From positions 2,234,186 to 2,246,390 of the forward strand of contig FN649728.1 of the NCBI GenBank assembly GCA_000310025.1: 12,205 bases of DNA, read 5' to 3'. The notes under the pieces were generated by a model that did no database searches, was not told the origin of the DNA, and was given only the letters and a program-made list of their open reading frames with translations. Below are positions 1 to 8,026 of the stretch, piece after piece (position 1 is the stretch's first letter; each line of letters opens with the position of its first letter). The stretch comes from Ectocarpus siliculosus. Taxonomy: Eukaryota; Sar; Phaeophyceae; Ectocarpales; Ectocarpaceae. The translations under genes and the position numbers were made by a program.

Positions 1-5
1 GGTGG
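1..5 (-). CDS. UBXN7: Exon 8: first five bases, cut by window edge
   Basis: On the minus strand a long pyrimidine run ends in CTCTAG at 6, the strongest acceptor seen in this gene. The next two bases, CC, complete the phase-1 codon left by exon 7 (G|CC, Ala). Only five exon bases are in the window. Confidence 0.65.
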
Positions 6-3000
6 CTAGAGGGCAGCAGGAAGGGGGAAATCAGAACCAACGCATCACGAAGGCAACGAACAAGGATGGGTACGTGGCAATCAAACGGACGAAAACAAGA
101 AAAAACACACACACAACGTCGCACGCGTGTCACACGGACTCACCTTTCTCGATGAACTCCGGCGGTGCCAGAAAGCCGTGGAAATTCCACACCTTCATGC
201 CCGTGCGTGGGTCGATGAGGGCGATGTGTGGGAACCCGGTGGCGTTGTAACGGCGGCAGTACAGCTTCGCCTCCTCGGAGATAGACGGTTGCTGCCGCAT
301 CAAAACACAACAGAACGAGGTGGAAAACATCGTTTTTCAGACAAACATCGTTTTCAGACAGAGTCAAGAGTCAAAACACAACAGGACGAGGTGGAAAACA
401 TCGTTTTTCAGACAAACATCGTTTTCAGACAGAGTAAAGAGTCAAAACACAACAGGACGAGGTGGAAAACATCGTTTTCAGACAAACATCGTTGTCGGGC
501 GGAGTAAAGAGAAAGTTGGACCCGTGTTCGTATCCTGCTGACTTGTGTTTGTGTGAGAGAGAGAGAGACAGAGATAGATAGAAAGAAAGACACAGAGAGA
601 GAGGCAAAGAGAGAGAGACAGGCAGAGAGGGAGAGAGGCAGGAAGAGAGGGAGAGAGACAGAGAGAGACAGAGAGAGACAAACAAGACCGACAGGCAGTA
701 GACTGTCGAAAAATCCGCCGCCAGCACACACGCCAGCTTGGAAGCCTCAGAGATACAAGTGCACAAAAGAAATCGACCCCCCAGAACAAAGACGATGACC
801 AACAACACCAAACATTCATGGGAAGAACGTCTGCATTCGTGCCAACGAGACACATCAGAGGGTAGAACGACAAATGGCAGAAGAGACACGATAAATGGCG
901 AAGGCTCGATGTCCACATATGCATCCATCCAATGGGCACGAGAACAAAGCGGATGTTAGGACGAATCCCTATAAAAAAAGTTGAGCTTTCAAGTTTCAGT
1001 AGTCTACGCAGCAAAATTGATTAAGCGAACACATGGGATAATAAAGTATTGAATCCGTGCTTTAGGGTTAGGGTTACAGGGATACGGTCTGCGTGCCCCC
1101 TTCCTGTTCTTTTTCTAGACACTCTTAAATCCTGCGTAGGCATTCCTCAAGTTGTCACCTGCCAGAATATGCAGTTGCACTCTATGATGTTCTGGACCAT
1201 CTCATCCTTCCACACGTCCCTGTTCAGCCGGTGGCAGTCGAACTCGGCCTCCGTCTGGATGTTTACCAGCAGCCACTTCTTCTGCTGCTTCGCCGCCTGG
1301 GTTTCGTTTGGCATGCGACGACAAACAACGAAAGAGGATATGGCCGAGTATCAATGAAACAGCATCGGTCGGCGAAATTATCATCATCATCATCATCATC
1401 ACCGGCAACGGCAATGGTGCGAACACATGGTGACCAATAACAAGAAGACAGTCAGTCGGGTATCAAAAACAGCAATCGATCGGCGAACCTATCGCAACAG
1501 AACAACAGCAGCAAACGATACAATCGGCTTCAAGAACAATGGCAGCCACAACAACGCCAACACCAGCAGCAAACGCCCCCACGCCAGCGTACCACCCGAC
1601 ACCTCCGTAATACCGCACACACCTGACGGGCGGCCTGGAAATCCCCCATAAACATGATGTCGGTAGGAGGGGAGAACATGCTCGCGAGCTTCTTCTGCTT
1701 CTCCGCAGCGGCCGGGTCAGAGGGCCTCTTGCCCTTTGCCGCGCTGGCGAAGGGATTTGAAGCCAGCACGGCCTTGATTCCATCCGAAACAAATTGTCAT
1801 TTCGCGAAGCCCCCCCCCCCGCAAGCAGTTTCATCGAAACGCAGCGAAACGGAACAAACGGAAAAAAGGAACCAACCGAAACAAGATCGGAATGAGTCGG
1901 ACAACAAGAACGTGGAAGGAGTGAGGGGCGAAAAAAAACAACAACGGGGCAACAAGAAGGGGAACAAACGGGCGGAGCAACAACAACAACAACCAGAGGG
2001 AAGTAAGTAGTAGGTGGCAACAGCGGCAGAGGACCCCCATACCTCATTTATATGCGGTCTAGCCTCGTGCTCGCTGCCTTACAGTTCGAGCCCAACAGCA
2101 GTACTCACGCCTGTTGGACGCGTGCACAAGGCCCCCCCACTTGACAACCTCTTGAGTTTGCCCGAGAGGCTCATTTCTTACATCCTCCGTGAGGAACCAA
2201 CCCTGGCATGGGAATGAGAACTGAGCACCTGTTCATATACATTGCAGGTCAAACTTCATATATTTCTCTTTAGTTGCTTGATTGAGGCTCAAGTTCTTAA
2301 GCACTCGCTGGTGTCTTTCACGCGTGTAGCCACACAACGTGAGTCTTCATCTCACTACAAGCTACCTCTTTCCCCACTTGCTCTTGTCACAAAAAAAAAA
2401 ACTTCAACCCATCCCTTCCCTTGGACTGCTGTGGCTATATCTCGAACGGGTTGTCTCTCTTGGTTGCTACGTACATTTCTTATACTTCCTAGAGAAAAAT
2501 ATACTGCTGTGCGTGTGTGCTTACTTTACCACCCCTCTTCCATCGTATGCATAGTACACGCCCTTTAACAACGCCCGTACGTGCCCGGCGCATCAACCGG
2601 CGCTATTCAGAAGGACGGCGCTTTTAGCGTACAGAATGAATTGGGGATTCAGTCTGCGCCCAGCCATTTGACCGGCGCTACACACGGACCACCGGCGCTC
2701 ATCCAGCGGGGCGTTGTTATTGACACCCCCCCGCTGCAGGTTACGCACCTGTCGGTGCTCCTCCTGGAAGTCTCTGAATGGGATGTGCCCCTGGGCAGCG
2801 GCGCCACTCCACCTAGCGGCGGTGGCCATGCCTGACCAAAAAAGAAAAGAAGCCACGGAATGGATTGGAACACACGGCAGCAGAGACGGCAAGACAAGAG
2901 ACGCCGAGTAAAGCCATAGTATCGGTGTTCCGCTTGGACCGTTCCAGAGCACGTTCCTCAGTTGGTTCGGCTAGGGTACAGCACCGAAGACCTAAGCACA

Positions 3001-4806
3001 GCGCGCTGGGGACTGCCTTCGCAACGAAATCAAGCTTTATCCGTGTTCGCACACGATGGCAGTCCGCACAACACCTAACGCCGCTACGGTATAGCTTGAC
3101 AGTTCCCCCGCTTACCGCCGTACGGATGCCCGCCGTGAGACCGCGGATCTTCGACTAGCCGTTGCCTCTTGTAGGGGTCGGCGGGTCGGACGTAATCGGG
3201 GTCCCCTGGTTGGGGCCTGCACCCCCCCACCCCCCACCCCCATGAAATCAAACAACAGAAAACGTGGACGGGGATTAGGATGGGGGGCACGCAGGGGGGC
3301 TCAATTGTTGACTATGGTACCTTATAGCCTTTTTGTACGGAGGAGGAGGAGGAGGAGGAGGAGGAGGAGGAGGGGGGGGCACCGTAGTTTCATGCCCCAA
3401 GCAAGGACACTACCAACCTTCGGGCGTTCTTCACCCTTCTACTGCATGTTTACCGTACCAGCACCTGGAATGGTACATCTTTTCGTTCCGCGCGCGGAGG
3501 AGGGCGGGGGGGCGCCCGTGTGATGAGTGAAAAGACCCCGATTGCACCCAGTCTGCCGGCCGGAGAAGCAAAAAAACAAAGCCAAAAAATATGCCAACGT
3601 GCGGACGCGAGCCGCTCCATTCCTACGTACATTGAACCTTAGGTCCTATCCGACCGCAAGAAGGCATACCCCCATTCATTCCCCATTCACGTGTACCTAA
3701 ACCAGACAAGCTCCCTTCCAAACAGCAGCCACCATGCGCTTAAAACAACAGGAAACAAAAAATGATGCAGCTTCTCGTCAAGTACTGAGGCCCTTTGTGT
3801 TAAAAAAAACGCCAACCTACCCTCCTGCCTCGCTTGGAAAAGCTGGCGTCGACAACGCCGCCCCCCCGCCTGCCGCCTCGCCGGTGCCCCCACCCCTTCC
3901 CCCCCCTCCTCCGGCCCCGCCTCCCGCGCCGCTATCCATGAACATGCTGACCGCGTTCTCTAAGGAGTAAGCGTTTGCCTGCGTTCGATGGAGGGCGGGA
4001 GTAGTAAGGGAATCAAGCCTTGCACAAAACAAAAAAAAAATGAAGGTCGAGAATCTGGTCTTGCCAAACTCAACTGATGTTTGTGGACCATATTGTTCTC
4101 GAGAGAGCGTGATAGAGTAGGCTGGGACTGCTACAAGCTCGTCACGCCATTCCTTCAGGATCTAAGCCGCTTGCAAGGGTTTGTCTGCATCGGTCCTGCA
4201 AAAAAACTATTTTCTGCGACAGACGGGTGGGGTTGGTTTGCGCCACTTAACACCGACACCAGCGACAACTATAGAAGTTATTCTTTTCCGACGGTGGTAA
4301 AAGACAAAGTATTTTGACACCCCTGCATCTACTCCAGTGGTGGGATCGGTGTGTACAAGTAATATCATGGTATCACCCGCTTGGCGGGTGCACAGCAGCC
4401 ACTACTGCATGGGAGCCAGGTGCGAGGCTAGGTAGAGAATGTGATGGATCGTTGAGATAACGAAATTAACAACAAGCAGTGGGAGCTTCGCCGGCACCAG
4501 CATCAGCAGAGGCGATAGCAGCAGCAGCAGAGCAGCAGCAGCAGTGATGATGGCGACAACAAAAAGGCAGCACCAGCACACACTTTTAAAAAAAGCCAAG
4601 TCGAAAAGAAAAGCACAGCGACTTCGACGACGAGGACGAATGTCCCTCACCTCTAGCCAGTGGTTGGCGACGTCCTCCGAAGACACCCCGGTGACCGCGA
4701 TAAATTGCGCCAGCTTCTCGTCATTCCCGTCACCCCCTCCAGCACCTTTGCCTCCCCCATCGCCGCCCTTTCCGCCGCCCCCCCCTCCTGCGCCCGAGTC
4801 CGCCAT
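1..4806 (-). CDS. UBXN7: UBA-UAS-UBX domain protein, Cdc48/p97 adaptor; eight exons, 3' end outside window
   Basis: This is a spliced gene for a ubiquitin-binding adaptor of the Cdc48/p97 segregase. Exons, in transcript order, are 4806-4651, 3978-3821, 3216-3116, 2831-2749, 1772-1623, 1296-1159, 291-144 and 5-1. They join in phase to about 312 residues. Residues 30-69 form a UBA-like fold (QFIAVTG, then VANHWLE joined to ANAYSLENAV). Residues 118-126 carry the VRPADPYKR motif typical of the family before the UAS domain. Residues 195-311 are the UAS thioredoxin-like domain, with LNRDVW, FWQ and IDPRTG motifs. The number of residues between these motifs equals that of human UBXN7 across three exon joins. 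The UBX domain that docks on Cdc48 would lie past position 1. Known family role: bridging ubiquitinated substrates and cullin ligases to Cdc48. The orthologue subtype is inferred from domain order. I see no promoter element. Confidence 0.9.
144..291 (-). CDS. UBXN7: Exon 7: UAS domain C-terminal part (IDPRTG)
   Basis: The exon has 49 codons plus one base. The acceptor is GCGGCAG|CAACCG and the donor AAAG|GTGAGT, the best donor in the gene. It encodes SEEAKLYCRRY, TGFPHIALIDPRTGMKVW and a final PPEFIEK. FPxIxxxDPRTG is a hallmark of UAS domains. The 15 residues from FWQ to the Tyr before the FP motif match the family spacing. The acceptor lies 10 bases from a minisatellite. Confidence 0.93.
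301..511 (+). repeat. 71-bp minisatellite, three tandem copies
   Basis: Copies start at 301, 372 and 443 with CAAAACACAACAG. Copies 1 and 2 are nearly identical, and copy 3 has lost a T and drifted at its end. Each unit holds two adjacent near-copies of ACATCGTTTTCAGACA. The array begins 10 bases from exon 7. Confidence 0.95.
553..686 (+). repeat. GA-rich simple repeat (purine/pyrimidine asymmetric tract)
   Basis: About 130 bases consist almost only of G and A with regular ACAG interruptions (GAGAGAGACAGA patterns). In the sense of the UBA-UAS gene it is a long CT tract in the middle of intron 6. Confidence 0.93.
1159..1296 (-). CDS. UBXN7: Exon 6: UAS domain core (KWLLVNIQ, LNRDVW, FWQ)
   Basis: The exon has 46 codons, phase 0 at both ends, acceptor ACCCAG|GCG and donor CAG|GTGACA. 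It contains KKWLLVNIQ, FDCHRLNRDVW, VQNIIECN and IFWQ, the most diagnostic stretch of the UAS domain. From the GDF of exon 5 to the KWL here the residue count equals that of human UBXN7. Confidence 0.93.
1297..1622 (-). other. Intron 5 (326 bases) with (TCA)n tract
   Basis: The intron lies between exon 5 (donor CAG|GTGTGT) and exon 6 (acceptor ACCCAG). A perfect (ATC)n/(TCA)n run of seven or more triplets lies at 1379-1401. Nothing else is recognisable. Confidence 0.75.
1623..1772 (-). CDS. UBXN7: Exon 5: start of UAS domain
   Basis: The exon has 50 codons with both ends in phase 0, and the donor is CAG|GTGTGT. The C-terminal half, KLASMFSPPTDIMFMGDF, is the entry of the UAS domain (compare LFRPPFDLM...GSF in the family). 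The acceptor TCAAG is weak. It is nevertheless the only AG between the exon and an in-frame TGA at 1799-1797. AAG sites slightly inside the exon could also be used in phase, so the first few residues are less certain. Confidence 0.82.
1773..2748 (-). other. Intron 4 (976 bases)
   Basis: This is the longest intron placed. It includes C10 at about 1811-1820, a (CAA)n tract near 1978-1993 and A10 near 2391-2400. The part from 2220 to 2560 is AT-richer than the exons. An additional small exon cannot be excluded, but none is required, since exons 4 and 5 join in phase 0. Confidence 0.65.
2749..2831 (-). CDS. UBXN7: Exon 4: short linker exon with FRDFQEE
   Basis: The acceptor is strong, a run of about 20 mostly pyrimidine bases ending in GTCAG, and the donor is CAG|GTGCGT. 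The exon has two bases that complete a Gly codon plus 27 codons, ending in phase 0. The peptide (GHIPFRDFQEEHRQ at its end) holds the FRDF-acidic motif common in this linker. Confidence 0.82.
3116..3216 (-). CDS. UBXN7: Exon 3: VRPADPYKR motif segment
   Basis: The exon has 101 bases, one completing the split Gly codon from exon 2, 33 codons, and one base left over. It encodes QPGDPDYVRPADPYKRQRLV, which resembles the VRAPIPxK..RL segment between the UBA and UAS domains in this family. The donor is G|GTAAGC. The acceptor TGCAG is preceded by G-runs rather than pyrimidines, but the phases on both sides fit. Confidence 0.82.
3217..3820 (-). other. Intron 2 (604 bases) with G-run tract before its acceptor
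   Basis: In transcript sense the last bases before the acceptor are three runs of 5, 6 and 7 G separated by single T (3221-3239), followed by TGCAG. A pyrimidine-rich stretch lies just upstream of the G-runs. Farther upstream is a (GGA)n tract on the plus strand. No exon is visible. Confidence 0.7.
3339..3379 (+). repeat. (GGA)n microsatellite ending in a G8 run
   Basis: About eleven GGA triplets in a row are followed by eight G. The tract lies inside intron 2, where it reads as (TCC)n in the transcript. Confidence 0.95.
3821..3978 (-). CDS. UBXN7: Exon 2: second half of UBA-like domain and Gly-rich linker
   Basis: The acceptor is CGCAG|GCAAAC and the donor GGAGG|GTAGGT. The exon has 158 bases and ends two bases into a codon. 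It starts ANAYSLENAVSMFMDSG, the third UBA helix, and joins exon 1 with the same residue count as human UBXN7. A stretch of about 20 residues, nearly all Gly, follows, then a short LSTPAFPSEAGG tail. Reading on past the donor meets TAG at once, which supports splicing here. Confidence 0.88.
3979..4650 (-). other. Intron 1 (672 bases)
   Basis: I see no further exon here. The intron holds a CAG/AGC-rich tract at about 4517-4544 and a perfect 7-bp inverted repeat (CACCCGC, loop TTG, GCGGGTG) at 4374-4390. The rest looks like unique non-coding sequence. Confidence 0.75.
4651..4806 (-). CDS. UBXN7: Exon 1: start codon, Gly-rich leader, first half of UBA-like domain
   Basis: The exon has 52 codons from the ATG at 4806-4804 to the donor GAG|GTGAGG at 4650. 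An in-frame TAG at 4866-4864 lies 19 codons upstream with no ATG between, so this ATG is the first possible start in its frame. Residues 5-28 are mostly Gly with some Lys and Asp. Residues 30-52 (EKLAQFIAVTG to HWLE) are helices 1 and 2 of a UBA-like domain. The exon ends in phase 0. Confidence 0.88.
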
Positions 4807-6399
4807 TGGCGTCGATTGCTCGCGCCCGCAGTAGGTAGTCGCGGGTGGTCGAAAAGGTCTTGTCTATACCAAATGTAGGGCGTCGATTTCTCACGCCAGT
4901 CTGGAGTGGGGGTCGTGTGCGTATCAAAGAAACACCCGTGAACGCAAGCCAGGATCTCAACAGTCCTCCCCTTTCTTCAGTGTGAACCACGGGGACCCGT
5001 CCCTGCGACGATCATTGCAACAAGGGGATCGGGGACGGGGGAGAAGAGGAAGGAGAAGGGATGCATCGGATTAGGGTACTTTGATGAAGACTCGGCCGTG
5101 CTGCCTTTTTCAGGCGTTGTCTGTGCAACACCACACACGAGCAGCGGTATACACGTAGTGAGCCAGCTTGAATCCCGAGCAGCATCGGCGTACACAGAAA
5201 CCGTCGTGCTCGTTCCACCGAACATCCTACACCGAGGACCCTAACCTGTAACACCAACGCTCGTCCCTCGAGACTACACTTGCTTCATAATGCGTGTGAT
5301 GCTGCGTTTTTCCTCCCTGCTGGTTATTGCGATGTGAGTGCTTGCGGTGTTTGTACCGACACGGCGGGAAGGGGGGAAGGACGGGGCGGACAGGGACTGC
5401 AGCTGTGTAGACAATGTAGTTTGCATTCGTGTTTTCACATACATATGCATACAGATATCACAAACGGTGGTCTGGTTGCTTATCGTCGACATGCACTTTC
5501 GCAACTGCAAAGCAGCAAACGTGGGTTGCTCATCGTCGACATGCACCTTCGAAACTGTACGTGTAGAATGCCAACGGCTGTAGCAAATGATGATACGTAG
5601 CCCTTCCTTCGGCGGCTTTCGGGGCTTGCATATACGCATCAAAACGAAATTCGAGACAGCAACGCTGATGGTCGCGGTGATTCTTGTGCCCTGGATATAG
5701 GCACACCTGTTGTTGAACTAACTGTTGGACACAACTTTAACTTTGGGGCAGGGCGTGCTCGGGAAGAGGCGTTATTTAGCGGCCGACTTTGGAGTACAGT
5801 AGTAAAATTTGCATGTGAGAAGGTCTCTTAGTCTATCGGTTTTCTCAAGAACTCGCCCAAAGTCAGCTTATCTCAGCTCTTCCCCACGGTTGCACGAGTC
5901 CGAAAGATCAACTATATCTCTCAACCCAAGGGCTTCACGTGTTATCGTCTACTCCCACTGCTGTTGCCGCTGTTCTCGAACAGCAGCGAGGTGTGCTGCA
6001 ACTCTGTTTTCTCCCGTCAGCAGCGAAGTTTAAAAAAACTGAGCGTGAAAATCGTCGTTTCTGTGCCTATCCACCTCATCCACAACCCCTCAACTCACGG
6101 CTGCAGTGGTTCGAAGAGCTGCAAGCCAGATCAGGGCACGAAAGTCGCTGCGAACCGCACTCACCCTTTGCCAAGCTCGCCGTGTGGTGCTCCAACAAGT
6201 CTCGGTGTCTGGCTCGTTTCTCGTTTCTGGTACTGTACGTCCTTCCTTCGCGGAGCCCCCGCCCTACCTAGCAGGACATTTTCGTTCACGGAGCCCCCTC
6301 CCTAGCGGCATTGGTCTGTGTGTGTAACAGAGGAGCATCGGGAGAGATACAGGATAGGATAAGGCAAAGACAGCGACAGAAAGAGAGAGAGGGAAAACG
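4807..6399. other. Divergent intergenic interval
   Basis: The interval lies between the start codon of the UBA-UAS gene (minus, 4806) and the probable first exon at 6400 (plus). Both 5' UTRs and promoters must lie here. I cannot identify a TATA box or initiator with confidence. The 70 bases before 6400 are rich in GA and probably transcribed leader. Open frames here have no protein-like composition. Confidence 0.6.
5474..5557 (+). repeat. 50-bp direct tandem duplication
   Basis: GGTTGCTTATCGTCGACATG at 5474 returns as GGTTGCTCATCGTCGACATG at 5524. About 34 aligned bases per copy differ at three positions. It lies in the divergent intergenic interval and each copy contains a GTCGAC. Confidence 0.9.
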
Positions 6400-6480
6400 A
6401 TGGGTGAGGATGAACCAAAATCGGAGCCTAATGAGGCTGTCAAGGAGGCTGTCAAGGAAGCTGTCAAGGAGGCTCTCAAG
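6400..6480 (+). CDS. Probable first coding exon of an unknown protein with EAVK repeats
   Basis: An ATG in a fair initiation context (AAAACGATGG, A at -3 and G at +4) opens 27 codons ending at a good donor, AAG|GTATGT, in phase 0. The peptide starts MGEDEPKSEPN and then has four tetrapeptides EAVK, EAVK, EAVK and EALK, a charged amphipathic helix. At DNA level this is a 12-base unit (GAGGCTGTCAAG) repeated four times. Without splicing the frame stops at a TGA at 6535-6537 after 45 codons. I do not recognise the protein and found no convincing second exon downstream, so the gene may have a long first intron or be broken by repeats. The alternative is a chance ORF. Confidence 0.45.
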
Positions 6481-8026
6481 GTATGTCCATCGGAAGTGTC
6501 GGCGGGGGGGGGATTCTGGCGAAAAGTTCGAAAATGAAGTATGCGTACGTCGTTGCACACCGGCGGTAGCAGCAGCCTGTGTGCCTTTAGCAGTACAGAC
6601 CCACCTGTGTTGTACAGCAGAGCTTTGTAGAAACTACAGCTGTACTTCGCAATGGTGGTCCTGCGAACGAGGGCAGGTATGTAATGCGCCCAAAATTACG
6701 TAAAAGTCGGTGTTCACAGCTGAAGCAACTGCTGGACATGTCAGTAGGTACCAACAGACGACGACGTCAACAGCTGCAGCACACGTCTGTGTCGCGGCGG
6801 GATAATGTAACAGCCCAGGGAGTGCGGTTATTACAACAACGCGATGGGAATACCGCCGGCGCTTGGGGGTTCGAAACCGACAAAACGGTGGTGTTGTTGC
6901 GTCCGCCAACGTACTCTACTGCTGTAGGGAGGACGAGAAGCTCTATACATGTGCTCCACCGGTGCGGTGCTGCGGTTATGGGGAGGGATATCTGCTGTTT
7001 AGCAGCGGTGGTGTTGCCGCACCAAGTCACCACGCGGTAAACCCGGTGTTTGGTACTGTTTTTGTGGAGGACGCGGCGTCTTCTGCCCCCCTGTTGCAAA
7101 TGCTCATGGTGATGACGGAGCCACACAATATCCCGCTGCTTTGGTGTTGTTTTGTGGTGCGGTAATCGGCCGTGGGGAGGGTGTTATCATAAGTATCAAC
7201 CAGTATGTTTCATCAAAGACGAGGGCTAAACGCCAGAAAATCGGTGTGTAGGCATATACGACGAGGGTGTTCCCAGCCCAGCAAAGCGGTACACTAGAGG
7301 AATGGAGAGATGCGTTTTGAGCGCGCTTTCCGGGACGCTGATTGGCCCACTAAGTAAGCCCTGTGCCGTATTTCTGGGAGCAACCGGACCCCGGGGGGTG
7401 GCGATGATTACATGCACCTTCTGTACATCGAATGGAGACCACGCAGGGTTGGCAAGTTACCGGTTTGGTAAATGGGAACGCTTCCTGGGGCCTATGGCCG
7501 TGCCCCACCATTTGTACGACACGCCGGTTCCGGGTTCCCTTGTCGACAACGGCGAATATTGTTGCCAAATGTGTGTGCTTACACACGCCTTTCCTGGTCC
7601 GAAAGGCAAACGCGCGTGGGCCCAAAGACACAGACCCGACAACGCGCACTCCCGTGAGAGTATCCATACTCTGACTGTGAAGACAACACCGACAACAACA
7701 ACCAACGGATACATCTGAGGATACCGAGTGGAGACGGAACAATGCAAGCCCCACGCGCACGCCCGCGAGACTCTCCATACTCTGACTGTGAAGACAACAC
7801 CCACAGTACAACCAACTGATATTATCGAAGGCCGAATGAGCGATTTTTATTGTGGAGACAACAATATTTGTCCAGTCACGGCGGTTCATGTGTTCATGTC
7901 ATAATTTTCGGAAGAAATGGAGTTGGTCAGAAATTGAGCCAACATCAAGGCGAACAAAAAGGCATAGACTAGTTTGGTGTGTTGTTGATGTAATCGGTGT
8001 GGAGTGAATGCGAGTGCGGCATCGTA
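6481..8026 (+). other. No recognisable gene; possible intron of the gene starting at 6400
   Basis: Both strands carry open frames of 60 to 180 codons, but none has a motif I recognise. The sequence is rich in CAG/CTG and GTT words. The longest plus-strand Met frame, 7302-7718, has two CxxC pairs but runs into a local tandem duplication. I see no RNA gene. Confidence 0.5.
7643..7822 (+). repeat. 111-bp direct duplication, two partial copies
   Basis: CGCGCACTCCCGTGAGAG at 7643 returns as CGCGCACGCCCGCGAGAC at 7754. Both are followed by the identical CATACTCTGACTGTGAAGAC and a CAACAACC-like end. About 70 aligned bases per copy are similar. Confidence 0.88.

Larger units (their letters stand above)
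292..1158 (-). other. Intron 6 (867 bases), repeat-rich
   Basis: The intron holds a 71-bp minisatellite next to its acceptor, a GA-rich tract in the middle and a short telomere-like TTTAGGGTTAGGGTT at about 1063-1077. No coding exon is seen. Confidence 0.75.

Noticed and set aside
425-1014. Minus-strand ORFs rich in Leu and Ser (167 and 178 codons)
   Set aside because: They are translations of the CT tract in intron 6, with low-complexity SLSLSL sequence and no conserved motif.
1063-1077. Telomeric repeat TTTAGGGTTAGGGTT as an old telomere
   Set aside because: It has only two units inside an intron, which is expected by chance or as a minor interstitial trace.
1463-2047. 194-codon minus-strand ORF overlapping exon 5
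   Set aside because: It is in a different frame from the UAS coding exon and has low-complexity composition. Exon 5 explains the coding signal there.
6862-6882. GGTTCGAAACC as a tRNA T-loop
   Set aside because: The T-stem does not pair well and no D-arm, anticodon arm or acceptor stem is found at the needed distances.
6684-7165. Overlapping plus-strand ORFs as exons of the gene starting at 6400
   Set aside because: There is no convincing acceptor with matching phase and no recognisable domain. Shadow frames on the other strand are equally long.
7302-7718. 138-codon plus-strand ORF with CTFC and CCQMC
   Set aside because: The family is not recognised, its end lies in the 111-bp duplication, and ORFs of this length occur by chance in several frames nearby. 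The two Cys pairs alone do not support a zinc finger.
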